Assembly: GCF_004119445.1 (NCBI RefSeq)
Contig: NZ_QICI01000023.1
Coordinates: 1-64,000, forward strand
Direction of reading: 5' to 3'
Length of the DNA: 64,000 bases
Origin: Chryseobacterium sp. CH21
GTDB lineage: Bacteria > Bacteroidota > Bacteroidia > Flavobacteriales > Weeksellaceae
Shown here: positions 25,867 to 34,579 of the stretch, piece after piece
Layout: the number at the start of each line of letters is the position of its first letter
Numbering within the stretch: the stretch's first letter is position 1
Translations under genes and position numbers: made by a program
The notes under the pieces: generated by a model
The model's input: the letters and a program-made list of their open reading frames with translations, nothing else
Told to the model about the DNA's origin: nothing
Database searches by the model: none

Positions 25867-26915
25867 TTATAGTTGGTAGTAAGCCGTATAAAGTGCTATA
25901 CCATTTAATGCTGTATGATTTTGCTTGACCAGATAGATGGGAGTATTTTTAAGCATTTCCTCCATTTTATCACTGATCTTGAATTTCTCATAGAATTTCG
26001 CCTTATCGATATATTCTGCGATCATCTGTGGAATATCTCCAGCAATCAGTAACCCTCCGGTAGCTTTAAGCTTTAATGTAAGGTTGTTAGCTTCTCTTGC
26101 CAGGAACTCAAGGAAAGTATCTAAAGCAATTCTGCAGATCAAAACATTCTCCTCTACAGCAGCTTTATAAAGTTCTTCCACAAAATTTCCCTGTGCAAGA
26201 CGTTCTCCTAACCATTCCGGTTCAGGGTGTCTTTTTACATCTCTTAAGAATCTGTAAATATTGAATAACCCAGACTTTGAAAGTACATTTTCCCAGCTTA
26301 CAATACCATAGATATTATTCAGGAACTGGTAAAACTCAACTTCTACGTTCGTTCTTGGTGAAAATTCTGAGTGCCCTCCTTCTGTTGCGAAAGGTCTCAG
26401 GTATTTTCCATCAAAGAAATATCCCGCTTCTCCTAATCCGTTGCCGGGAGCAAGAACGGCTACATTTCCTTTTTCAAGATGTCCGCTTGTATAAATGGCT
26501 TCAAGGTCATTATCTTCAAGAAGAGCCATTCCGTAAGCAGAAGCTTCAAGGTCATTTAGCATATCCACCTTTTCAAACCCGAAATCACGGGCATATTCTT
26601 CAACATCTAAATTCCAGCCCAATCTTGCAGGACTACTCTTTCCGTCCAATACAGGGCCTGGTACAGCCATTCCAAGACGTTTTACATTCTGCAACTGATT
26701 ATCCTGAATAAACTTCTTTAAAATATCTGAAAAAGAAGCATATTCTTTAGTTGCATATTTATTTTGTACTTGTATCTCAAGACCTCCGTTCCCGGAAATG
26801 AAATAGCCTAAGATCGTTATATCTTCACGGAGACTTGCCCCAATGATAGAAACATTATCATTATTACTGTTCTCTACTCCTGGTAAATAAAGTGGAAATT
26901 TTGGATTCAGAATCA
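25867..26915 (-). CDS. glk: Glucokinase (Glk type)
   Basis: Phosphorylates glucose with ATP to feed glycolysis. The ~348-residue product starting MILNPKFPLYLPG has the bacterial Glk fold: MAVPGPVLDG, LNDLEASAYGM, APGNGLGEAGYF and the sugar-binding EGGHSEFSPR, followed by GGLLIAGDIP. An ATG 24 codons upstream (26985) keeps the frame open, but a promoter box (minus strand TATATTTG, about 26928-26935) lies between the two, so the start at 26915 is preferred. It is monocistronic. Confidence 0.88.
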
Positions 26916-26972
26916 TAACCTCAAATTTTACCAAATATAATAATTGTTTTTGTAAATCCTGCACAGAACAAA

Positions 26973-27002
26973 AAAACCTTTCCACTTTCGTGAAAAGGTT
27001 TT
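26973..27002 (-). terminator. Terminator after outer-membrane protein gene
   Basis: AAAACCTTT and AAAGGTTTT form the stem, with TCCACTTTCGTGAA as loop; on the minus strand TTTGTTC follows. It is placed between glk and the beta-barrel gene. Confidence 0.7.
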
Positions 27003-27032
27003 GGTTAATAATTGTTTATATATTAAATCTAA

Positions 27033-27596
27033 CTACTTTCCTAATGGAATATTGTAACCGAATCCTACACCGATATTCCCCACATTATAGTCCTGACCTG
27101 GCAAATCTCCTTTTGTTCCTACAAAAACCTTCTGGTATTGTACGAAGAAATTCCAGTCTCTGTTGTGGTATCCGATCTCCGGTTTGATGTAGAAACCTCC
27201 GCTTGCTCTTTCAACATTAGTGTTGGATGCTACTGTTTTATCTCCAACCAGGAACCCATATCCTAAATCAGTTCCGAAATAGAAACCTGTTTGTTTTGGG
27301 TAAATTCTGATTAAAGCTGCCACAGGCACTACTCCTACATCATTGTTTTTATATCCGTTGTTCTCTTTTCCAAAATAGTGAGTATATCCTGATGCGATAC
27401 CTAATCCGAATCCTGGTGTAATCAGGTTCTGGTAAGCTACATCCACTCCTACTGCAGCAGAAAGATTATCTGAAGGAACTGCTAAACCAACATTTGCGCC
27501 TACTTTGATCATATTATTCATTTGAGAACTTTGGGCACTTGCTATACCTGCTGTTAAAATTCCAGCAAGTACTATTGCTTGTTTAAACATTTTCAT
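27033..27596 (-). CDS. Small outer-membrane beta-barrel protein
   Basis: The 187-residue product has a signal peptide (MKMFKQAIVLAGILTAGIASA) and alternating strands rich in Gly and aromatic residues (GFGLGIASGYTHYFG, GFYFGTDLGYGFL, NFFVQYQKVFVG), ending GFGYNIPLGK, as for 8-stranded OmpA/OmpW-size barrels. Function unknown; monocistronic. Confidence 0.8.
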   Translation of the reverse strand: MKMFKQAIVLAGILTAGIASAQSSQMNNMIKVGANVGLAVPSDNLSAAVGVDVAYQNLITPGFGLGIASGYTHYFGKENNGYKNNDVGVVPVAALIRIYPKQTGFYFGTDLGYGFLVGDKTVASNTNVERASGGFYIKPEIGYHNRDWNFFVQYQKVFVGTKGDLPGQDYNVGNIGVGFGYNIPLGK

Positions 27597-27794
27597 AACT
27601 CTAATTTTTAAATTTTACTAAACAAGAAGATGTAAAAATCATGCCAAGCAAGGGTTTTTCTTTGATTTTAACACTCGAATAATTCATAAAACAATGAATA
27701 TCAATGAATTATTTTTAACAAAATTTAAATGTTTGTTTAACAAAAATTATCAAAAATGATAGTAAAAAGTGAGTTAATAGAAAATTTCACATCG

Positions 27795-27900
27795 GAAAGG
27801 AAATTGGAGACTGGATGTTGGAAGAAATATACCACCCAAAACTAATCCTACTTTAATATACCTAATAATTTCCAGCTTCCTGCTTCCTGCCTTCTGCAAT
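27795..27900. repeat. Period-7 degenerate repeat array H2
   Basis: In the 375-bp gap before the DUF1800 gene: a G-rich arm in 7-bp steps (GGAGACT, GGATGTT, GGAAGAA) near 27806-27826 and a C/T-rich arm (TTTCCAG, CTTCCTG, CTTCCTG, CCTTCTG) near 27869-27896. The rest of the gap is AT-rich, with no gene seen. Confidence 0.6.
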
Positions 27901-27971
27901 ATTAACAAACCTTAACCCGTTTATTATTTTAACTTTTATCTTCGAAATACATCAAAAAAATAAATTCTCTC

Positions 27972-29354
27972 ATGATAGCTGATTCATTATTAAAAAACAA
28001 GCATCTTCTTTGGCGGGCAGGTTTTGGTGTTGGAGTTAATCAAATTGACGATTTGAAAAATAAAAACATTAAAACGTTGATGAATGAATTATTGAAAGAA
28101 GGGAGCTTCATCGAAATTACTTATGATACTCCAGATCCTGATTTGACGGCAGATTATATGAGCAGTACAGCTCCTGCAGAAAAGAAGAAAGAAATGCAGC
28201 GGATCAACAGGGAACAAAATAACGAACTGAATCTTAATTTCCTGAACACAATCGTTAACAGTAAGGAACAGATGAGAGAAAAGATGGCATTTTTCTGGCA
28301 TGGCCATTTTGCATCAAGAGTACAAAATCCGAGGTTCAACAAACAGCTTTTAAATACGATCAGAAAAAATGCACTGGGAAATTTCAAAGATCTGCTTTTT
28401 GAAGTAAGCCAGTCGCCTGCGATGCTTAATTTTCTTAACAATCAGCAGAATAAAAAGGATCATCCTAATGAAAATTTCGCCCGTGAAGTCATGGAACTTT
28501 TTACCATGGGCAGAGGCAATTATACTGAAAAAGATGTAAGAGAAGGAGCCAGAGCCTTTACAGGATGGAGCTATGATAAGGAAGGAAATTTTAAGGAAAG
28601 AAAAAACCTTCATGATGAAGGCAGCAAAACTTTTTTAGGAAAAACCGGAAACTTCGATGGAAGTGATGTGCTCAATATTATTCTGGAACAAAAGACCACT
28701 GCACAATTTATCACTACTAAGATTTACAAATTTTTCGTCAATGAAAAACCTGATCAGGAAATGATCAGTAAACTTAGTACCAATTTCTATAATTCAGGAT
28801 ATGACATCAAGAAACTAATGACTGAGATATTCTCAAGCTCATGGTTTTATGATCAAAAGAATATGGGAAATCGTATAAAATCACCCATAGAGCTAATGGC
28901 TGGGATTATGCGAATTCTCCCTATGCAAATTCAAAATCCTGAAAACCTCATCGTGTATCAGAAATTATTGGGACAAATGCTGCTTTATCCTCCCAACGTA
29001 GCTGGTTGGCCCAACGGAAAATCATGGATCGACAGCTCAACTTTGATGCTGAGACTTCAGGTTCCGCAGATATGGTCCGGTCTCCGGCCTTTAGAATACA
29101 GTCCCCGACAGGATGATGACATAGACATGGGCATGAAATCCCGTGAAACCGTTCTAAACAAAAGCTTTAAAAACCCGAATATCACCATCGACTGGGATCG
29201 TATAGAAAAGCTTTTTGCCCATAAAAACTGTGAAGACTATCTTCTGCAGAATACTCAAAGTCTCGATATGAACTCTGTCAAGAACTTTTCTGATAAGAGC
29301 ATAAAAATGAATGTCATCAACCTGATGTCTACTCCGGAATACCAGTTAATGTAG
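27972..29354 (+). CDS. DUF1800 family protein
   Basis: The 460-residue product matches the DUF1800 pattern: LWRAGFG near the start, FWHGHFAS (near 114-121), REVMELFTMGRGNYTEKDVREGARAFTGW (near 166-194), IYKFFVNE, and a C-terminal LYPPNVAGWPNGKSWID. Molecular function is not established. It is almost always followed by a DUF1501 gene, as here, and the two probably work together on the cell surface or in the periplasm. No clear signal peptide is seen at the N-terminus. Confidence 0.88.
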   Translation: MIADSLLKNKHLLWRAGFGVGVNQIDDLKNKNIKTLMNELLKEGSFIEITYDTPDPDLTADYMSSTAPAEKKKEMQRINREQNNELNLNFLNTIVNSKEQMREKMAFFWHGHFASRVQNPRFNKQLLNTIRKNALGNFKDLLFEVSQSPAMLNFLNNQQNKKDHPNENFAREVMELFTMGRGNYTEKDVREGARAFTGWSYDKEGNFKERKNLHDEGSKTFLGKTGNFDGSDVLNIILEQKTTAQFITTKIYKFFVNEKPDQEMISKLSTNFYNSGYDIKKLMTEIFSSSWFYDQKNMGNRIKSPIELMAGIMRILPMQIQNPENLIVYQKLLGQMLLYPPNVAGWPNGKSWIDSSTLMLRLQVPQIWSGLRPLEYSPRQDDDIDMGMKSRETVLNKSFKNPNITIDWDRIEKLFAHKNCEDYLLQNTQSLDMNSVKNFSDKSIKMNVINLMSTPEYQLM

Positions 29355-29364
29355 GGAAAAGATT

Positions 29365-29492
29365 TTAGGTTGCAGGTAGTAGGTAATTGCTGTCTCAGTA
29401 TAGCTTAACTGCCATCTATATATTATCAAATAAATTTTAATAAATACAACCTAGCACTATAACCTGCAACCTATCACCTGCCACCTTTATCC
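29365..29492. repeat. Period-7 degenerate repeat array H3
   Basis: Between the DUF1800 and DUF1501 genes: a G-rich arm (TAGGTTG, CAGGTAG, TAGGTAA; 29368-29388) and a C-rich arm in strict 7-bp steps (CAACCTA, GCACTAT, AACCTGC, AACCTAT, CACCTGC, CACCTTT; about 29448-29489). The arms are roughly complementary and could fold back in the mRNA between two genes of one operon. Confidence 0.7.
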
Positions 29493-29507
29493 TAAAAAAG
29501 CAAAATT

Positions 29508-30692
29508 ATGTTAATCAAAAGAAGAGAATTCCTCAAAATAAGTTCATTGGCCACCGCTTCTATGCTGATGCCGAATTTCTTAAAAGCCATGACCCTGGAT
29601 GAAGCGCTGAATCCCAATCAGAATATTCTGGTAGTTCTTCAGTTTACAGGCGGAAATGATGGCCTGAATACGATTATTCCCACTAAAAATGATATTTATT
29701 TCAGGGAAAGGAAAACACTGGCCATTCAGAATTCTATGCCGTTGACAGATGAAGCAGGAATTAATCCGTCACTCTCCTATTTTAAAGAACTTTTTGATAA
29801 TGGAGAGCTTTCCGTGATGAATAACGTAGGGTATCCCAATCCGGACAAATCTCATTTCCGAAGCATGGATATCTGGCAATCGGCAAGCAGAAGCGATCAG
29901 TTTCTGGAAACAGGCTGGTTAGGACGTTTTTTGGATGAAGAATGCTATCGTTGTGATCATCCAACCCAGGCTTTGGAAGTTGACGACATGCTAAGTCTTG
30001 CCTTAAAAGGTGAAAATAATAAAGCTTTTGCCTTTAAAGATCCTAAAAGACTTTATCAAACCAGTCAGGAAAAATATTTTAAATCTCTTTACGACCATCA
30101 TCACGATGATGAAACAGTGTCTTATCTATATCAGACCTTAGGTTCTACCATCAATAATGCTGATTATATTTTTGAAAAAAGCAAAGCCAAAAAGACAGAA
30201 CAAATCTATCCCAATTCTCAGTTAGGAAAGGATTTTAAAACCGTTGCTTCGTTGATAAAATCTGATATCAATACTCAGGTGTACTATCTTTCTGTAGGAA
30301 GCTTTGATACGCACGTCAATCAGAATGACAGACAGAAAAAATTATTCGATGACATCAATGAAGCGGTAAAATCATTTGTGGCCGATATGAAAAGTAATGG
30401 ACTCTTCAAAAATATACTGCTGATGACATTTTCAGAGTTTGGTCGTCGTGTAGCTCAGAATGCCAGCAACGGAACGGATCACGGAACCGCCAACCAGATG
30501 TTCTTTATCAGCGGAAACCTTAAGAGAAAAGGCATACTGAATGCGCTTCCTGATCTACAAAATCTGAATGAAGGCGATCTTATCTACAAAGAAGATTTCA
30601 GAAAAGTATATGCTACCATTTTGAAAAACTGGCTTAAAGCGGATTCCTCCAAGGTATTGGGATGGAAAGACGGTATCTATGATTTTGTGTAG
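29508..30692 (+). CDS. DUF1501 family protein with Tat signal
   Basis: The 394-residue product begins with a twin-arginine-type export signal (KRREFLKISSLATASMLMP), so it is probably exported folded, perhaps with a metal cofactor. Family motifs include LVVLQFTGGNDGLNTIIP (residues ~41-58), SHFRSMDIWQSA, YLSVGSFDTHVNQ and MTFSEFGRRVAQNASNGTDHGTAN, which places it in the sulfatase/alkaline-phosphatase-like superfamily, with Asp/His metal-ligand candidates. It pairs with the DUF1800 gene upstream. Confidence 0.88.
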   Translation: MLIKRREFLKISSLATASMLMPNFLKAMTLDEALNPNQNILVVLQFTGGNDGLNTIIPTKNDIYFRERKTLAIQNSMPLTDEAGINPSLSYFKELFDNGELSVMNNVGYPNPDKSHFRSMDIWQSASRSDQFLETGWLGRFLDEECYRCDHPTQALEVDDMLSLALKGENNKAFAFKDPKRLYQTSQEKYFKSLYDHHHDDETVSYLYQTLGSTINNADYIFEKSKAKKTEQIYPNSQLGKDFKTVASLIKSDINTQVYYLSVGSFDTHVNQNDRQKKLFDDINEAVKSFVADMKSNGLFKNILLMTFSEFGRRVAQNASNGTDHGTANQMFFISGNLKRKGILNALPDLQNLNEGDLIYKEDFRKVYATILKNWLKADSSKVLGWKDGIYDFV

Positions 30693-30960
30693 GGAAACCG
30701 CAAAAGTCACAAAAGTTTTTTTAGAAGCATTGACCTAAAAAAATGGATAATAAGTATGTTTAGATTCCTACGGAATGACACAATTGGAATGATGATCCAT
30801 CCACACAGTTTGTCATTCCGTAGGAATCCAGCCACAATGATCCAGAAATAGGTATGAAGAGAAAAATTACAACCTTGGCCAATACCTCAACTGAAGACGT
30901 AAAAATTCCCCTCCTCCGGAGGGGTGGCAAAAATTCAAAGAATTTTTGACGGGGTGGTTT
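30691..30960 (-). repeat. ~200-bp palindromic repeat element, copy C, with flank
   Basis: The core (30761-30960) has the same order as copy B: inverted repeat GATTCCTACGGAATGACA ... TGTCATTCCGTAGGAATC, spacer, CTCAACTGAAGACGT, CCCCTCCTCCGGAGGGG and the AATTC-AAAG-AATTT palindrome ending GACGGGGTGGTTT. The outer motif AAACCGCAAAAGTCAC (30695-30710) is shared with copies B and E. It occupies the gap after the DUF1501 gene, where no gene is seen. Confidence 0.85.
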
Positions 30961-30992
30961 TCAGCATTCATCAAAAAGATCCATCAATAAAA

Positions 30993-31028
30993 AAAAAGAG
31001 ACCGTACATCCTCATGACAGTCTCTTTT
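30993..31028 (-). terminator. Terminator after small peptide gene
   Basis: AAAAGAGAC and GTCTCTTTT form the stem with a 14-nt loop; on the minus strand it is followed by TTTTTTTATTG. It lies 30-70 bp downstream of the 45-codon gene. Confidence 0.75.
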
Positions 31029-31060
31029 TAAATAATTTTAAATTTTAACTACTTTTACGT

Positions 31061-31198
31061 TTAAGCCGTAATTTGCTTTGGTTCTTTTTCTTTCTGATCT
31101 TCTTTCTTGTCAAGTTTTTCAGATATTTTTTTAACAATATATTCTATCGCTATGGGTGCTAAGATTGCAATTAATGCTTTAAATATTCTTGATTTCAT
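31061..31198 (-). CDS. Small 45-residue peptide, hydrophobic N-terminus
   Basis: An ATG at 31198 opens a 45-codon frame: a hydrophobic helix (IFKALIAILAPIAIEYIVKKI, residues 4-24) followed by a highly charged tail (KLDKKEDQKEKEPKQITA). It has its own terminator. The amphipathic, membrane-anchored look resembles small stress or toxin-like peptides, but no family is recognised. The gap to the WYL gene and the codon usage argue for a real gene. Confidence 0.6.
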   Translation of the reverse strand: MKSRIFKALIAILAPIAIEYIVKKISEKLDKKEDQKEKEPKQITA

Positions 31199-31304
31199 AA
31201 TTAACTTGGTATTATTGGATGATTAGTACAATTTCCAAGCCAAGATAAAATGTAAAAATAAATTATCTGTAATAATCCTTTATTGATGGTACATTCAAAA
31301 CAGA

Positions 31305-32324
31305 TTAGTTTTCATCAGGTACAATCAGATTCTGATAATTTTTACTTCCTGTTTTAAATTTCTCTTCCATTTTCACTCTTAATTTCTGAGGTTTATGAAC
31401 AATCAAAGCGTCACCAAACCCAAGAAGCAACCTTTCTAATTCAAAATTGATCTGAACACATATTTTAAAGAAAGTTCCTTCAACATCTTCTTTTATAATC
31501 TCCTGACTTTTATGCAGCGGCTTGGTTTTTACATAGGGAGCATTTCCGGCATCTACCCAGAACACTACATTTCTTGGATCCATTGATTCTGAAACCGTTA
31601 CTCCTACAATATCTTTAAAGTATTCATCTCCATCCAGATCTTTGTCAATATACTGAAGATTATCATCTACTTCAATACTTTCCATTCTGTCTAATGCCAG
31701 ATTGTACATTTTCTGTTTGTAAAGACAGATCAGAAACCAACGGTTGTTGAATTCCTTCAAGAGCTGCGGATGGACCGTAAAAATATTAGATTCTCTTGCT
31801 GTAAAACTTTTATAAAGAATCTTCAGTACTTTTTTATTAGCAATACTCTCATATAGAATATCAATATGCTCCAGGCCTTTTAACTGTTCATTTTTATCCA
31901 GATGAATAATCGATTTCTGACTGGTTGAGTGGATAGAGTCTTCCAGTTTCTGGATCACTCCATTCATCTCCTTGAACATTGAAAAGTCTTTGAACTGTTT
32001 TAAAATCTGAACAGCATTATTCATCGCTTTCAGATCACTGTCATTCACAGAGATATTATGAATGCTGTAATCCGGATCACTGTAACGGTAGTATTTTCTT
32101 TCGTAGACTTCAATAGGAGCTTCATATCCGAATTTTTCACTCCGCATATTCTGAAGATCAAGCTGAACGGTTCTCTTACTTACAAAAGATTCCTTTCCTT
32201 CATATTCAAATAATGCTTCCGAACATTCATCAATGAGATCTTCCAGGGTATATTTTCTGTATTTGTTTTTAAGACATTTATCTAATGTTTTATACCGGAT
32301 CAGAGCATTTTTATTGGATGACAT
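31305..32324 (-). CDS. WYL-domain transcription regulator
   Basis: The 339-residue product has an N-terminal winged-helix part (ALIRYKTLDKCLKNKYRKYTLEDLIDECSEAL, YEGKESFVSKRTVQLDLQNM) and a C-terminal WYL domain (VLKILYKSFTARESNIFTVHPQLLKEFNNRWFLICLYKQ, near 165-205) followed by a WCX extension. WYL domains are thought to sense nucleic acid or nucleotide ligands and often control defence or RNA-repair genes. It lies in one direction with the HopJ-like gene and diverges from rtcB, so it is the best candidate to bind the palindromes upstream of rtcB and of the nucleotidyltransferase gene at 40516. Confidence 0.87.
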   Translation of the reverse strand: MSSNKNALIRYKTLDKCLKNKYRKYTLEDLIDECSEALFEYEGKESFVSKRTVQLDLQNMRSEKFGYEAPIEVYERKYYRYSDPDYSIHNISVNDSDLKAMNNAVQILKQFKDFSMFKEMNGVIQKLEDSIHSTSQKSIIHLDKNEQLKGLEHIDILYESIANKKVLKILYKSFTARESNIFTVHPQLLKEFNNRWFLICLYKQKMYNLALDRMESIEVDDNLQYIDKDLDGDEYFKDIVGVTVSESMDPRNVVFWVDAGNAPYVKTKPLHKSQEIIKEDVEGTFFKICVQINFELERLLLGFGDALIVHKPQKLRVKMEEKFKTGSKNYQNLIVPDEN

Positions 32325-32394
32325 ACCTTAGTGTTTAATGATTTGGTGTTTTTTAATAAGCAAATCTGCTTTTTTTCTGCTCTTTTCTTAAAGA

Positions 32395-32730
32395 TTATTT
32401 TTCTTTCAAAGCATTTTCGTCAAAAGTAATCCCTTCCCAACCGAACTTCATGAAGTTTCGGATATTCTGGTGATCAGTTCCCTCCGGGTTTTTCAAAACA
32501 TCTTCACGATAGAACTCCCCAAAAAGCCAAAGGGTTTCTTCTTTTTTCAGATCATGAATGCTTGCGAAGCTGAACACTTTACAAGAACCATTATTCTGTC
32601 CTGCCTGATTGGTAGTGTCTCCGTTTTGAAATGCGGTAGGAGTAAATTCATAATTTTCATCAATGTGAGCAATAACATCATTGAACTGAATTGTTTCAGG
32701 GAAATGTTTTAATTGTTCTAATAATACCAT
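32395..32730 (-). CDS. HopJ-type protein
   Basis: The 111-residue product fits the small HopJ family: FPETIQFNDVIAHIDENYEFTPTAF at the start, then NGSCKVFSFASI, LWLFGEFYREDVL and GTDHQNIRNFMKFGWEGI. The family name comes from a plant-pathogen effector, but the protein is widespread in free-living bacteria and has no known activity. There is no signal peptide. It is divergent from rtcB across a 159-bp promoter region and 70 bp upstream of the WYL regulator on the same strand. Confidence 0.85.
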   Translation of the reverse strand: MVLLEQLKHFPETIQFNDVIAHIDENYEFTPTAFQNGDTTNQAGQNNGSCKVFSFASIHDLKKEETLWLFGEFYREDVLKNPEGTDHQNIRNFMKFGWEGITFDENALKEK

Positions 32731-32833
32731 GAGCCTTGTTTTTTTAAATTATATACTATTTTTACGAATTAGTAAATCTACTTTTTCGTCATTTTCACAA
32801 ACTTTTTGTAAAAATAATTAAAATTTCTTTATC

Positions 32834-32870
32834 TGCGCAAAACTATTGCGCAACAAGGTTATTACTTTGC
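32834..32870 (+). promoter_or_regulatory. Operator and promoter of rtcB
   Basis: A perfect palindrome TGCGCAA-AACTA-TTGCGCA (32834-32852) is followed after exactly 9 bp by the promoter box TTACTTTGC (32862-32870). The palindrome thus overlaps the expected -33 region. The same layout (7-bp arms, 5-bp spacer, 9-bp gap, TTACTTTGCAT) is found before the nucleotidyltransferase gene at 40516, which suggests one regulator for both. Confidence 0.75.
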
Positions 32871-32883
32871 ATCATCAAAATGA

Positions 32884-34270
<1,387 letters not shown>

Positions 34271-34303
34271 TTTTAAAAAACAAAATCTATAATTAATAAA
34301 AAA

Positions 34304-34335
34304 AACCTTACGGGTTTTAGAAACCCATAAGGTTT
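34304..34335. terminator. Strong hairpin after rtcB
   Basis: AAACCTTA-C-GGGTTT pairs with AAACCC-A-TAAGGTTT around TAG: 14 pairs and one mismatch. No T-run follows on the plus strand (GAATAAAAAC), so it may end transcription only partly, or mark a processing site between rtcB and the hairpin array. On the minus strand TTTTTTTATT follows. Confidence 0.6.
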
Positions 34336-34393
34336 GAATAAAAACAATAACCCAAATTTCACAGCACTAAAAAGTTATTTTTTAAAAAAATTA

Positions 34394-34567
34394 AAGGCAC
34401 AGAAAGTTCCTATATTTCCAGATTTACTTTCCGCCTTTTTACAACTTATAAGGCAAAGGGAGTTCCTATATTTTTTGGATAAATTACTCCCCGCTTTTTA
34501 TAAACTATAGGTAAAAGGAGTTCCTATACCCTTCACTTTTAATGAATCTACTCCTCACTTATTTTTT
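34394..34567 (+). ncRNA. Three tandem covarying hairpins
   Basis: Three ~57-nt direct repeats share GTTCCTATA (34406, 34462, 34520). Each forms a hairpin with a different but compensated stem: GAAAGT/ACTTTC (34402-34407 with 34426-34431), GGGAGT/ACTCCC (34458-34463 with 34486-34491) and AGGAGT/ACTCCT (34516-34521 with 34550-34555). Each is followed by a T-rich tract (CCGCCTTTTT, CCGCTTTTT, CACTTATTTTTT). The base changes keep pairing, so this is RNA structure under selection. It may be a tandem attenuator for the next gene, a set of small terminated RNAs, or a binding array comparable in place to Y RNAs of other RNA-repair operons. Confidence 0.7.
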
Positions 34568-34579
34568 AAACTTTAAACA

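Noticed and set aside
26915..26985. Longer glucokinase start at 26985
   Set aside because: A promoter-like TATATTTG lies between this ATG and the one at 26915, and the extra residues do not resemble the family.
34394..34567. Three hairpins considered as a CRISPR array
   Set aside because: Repeats share only a short core and the stems differ; no cas genes. Compensating changes point to RNA structure.
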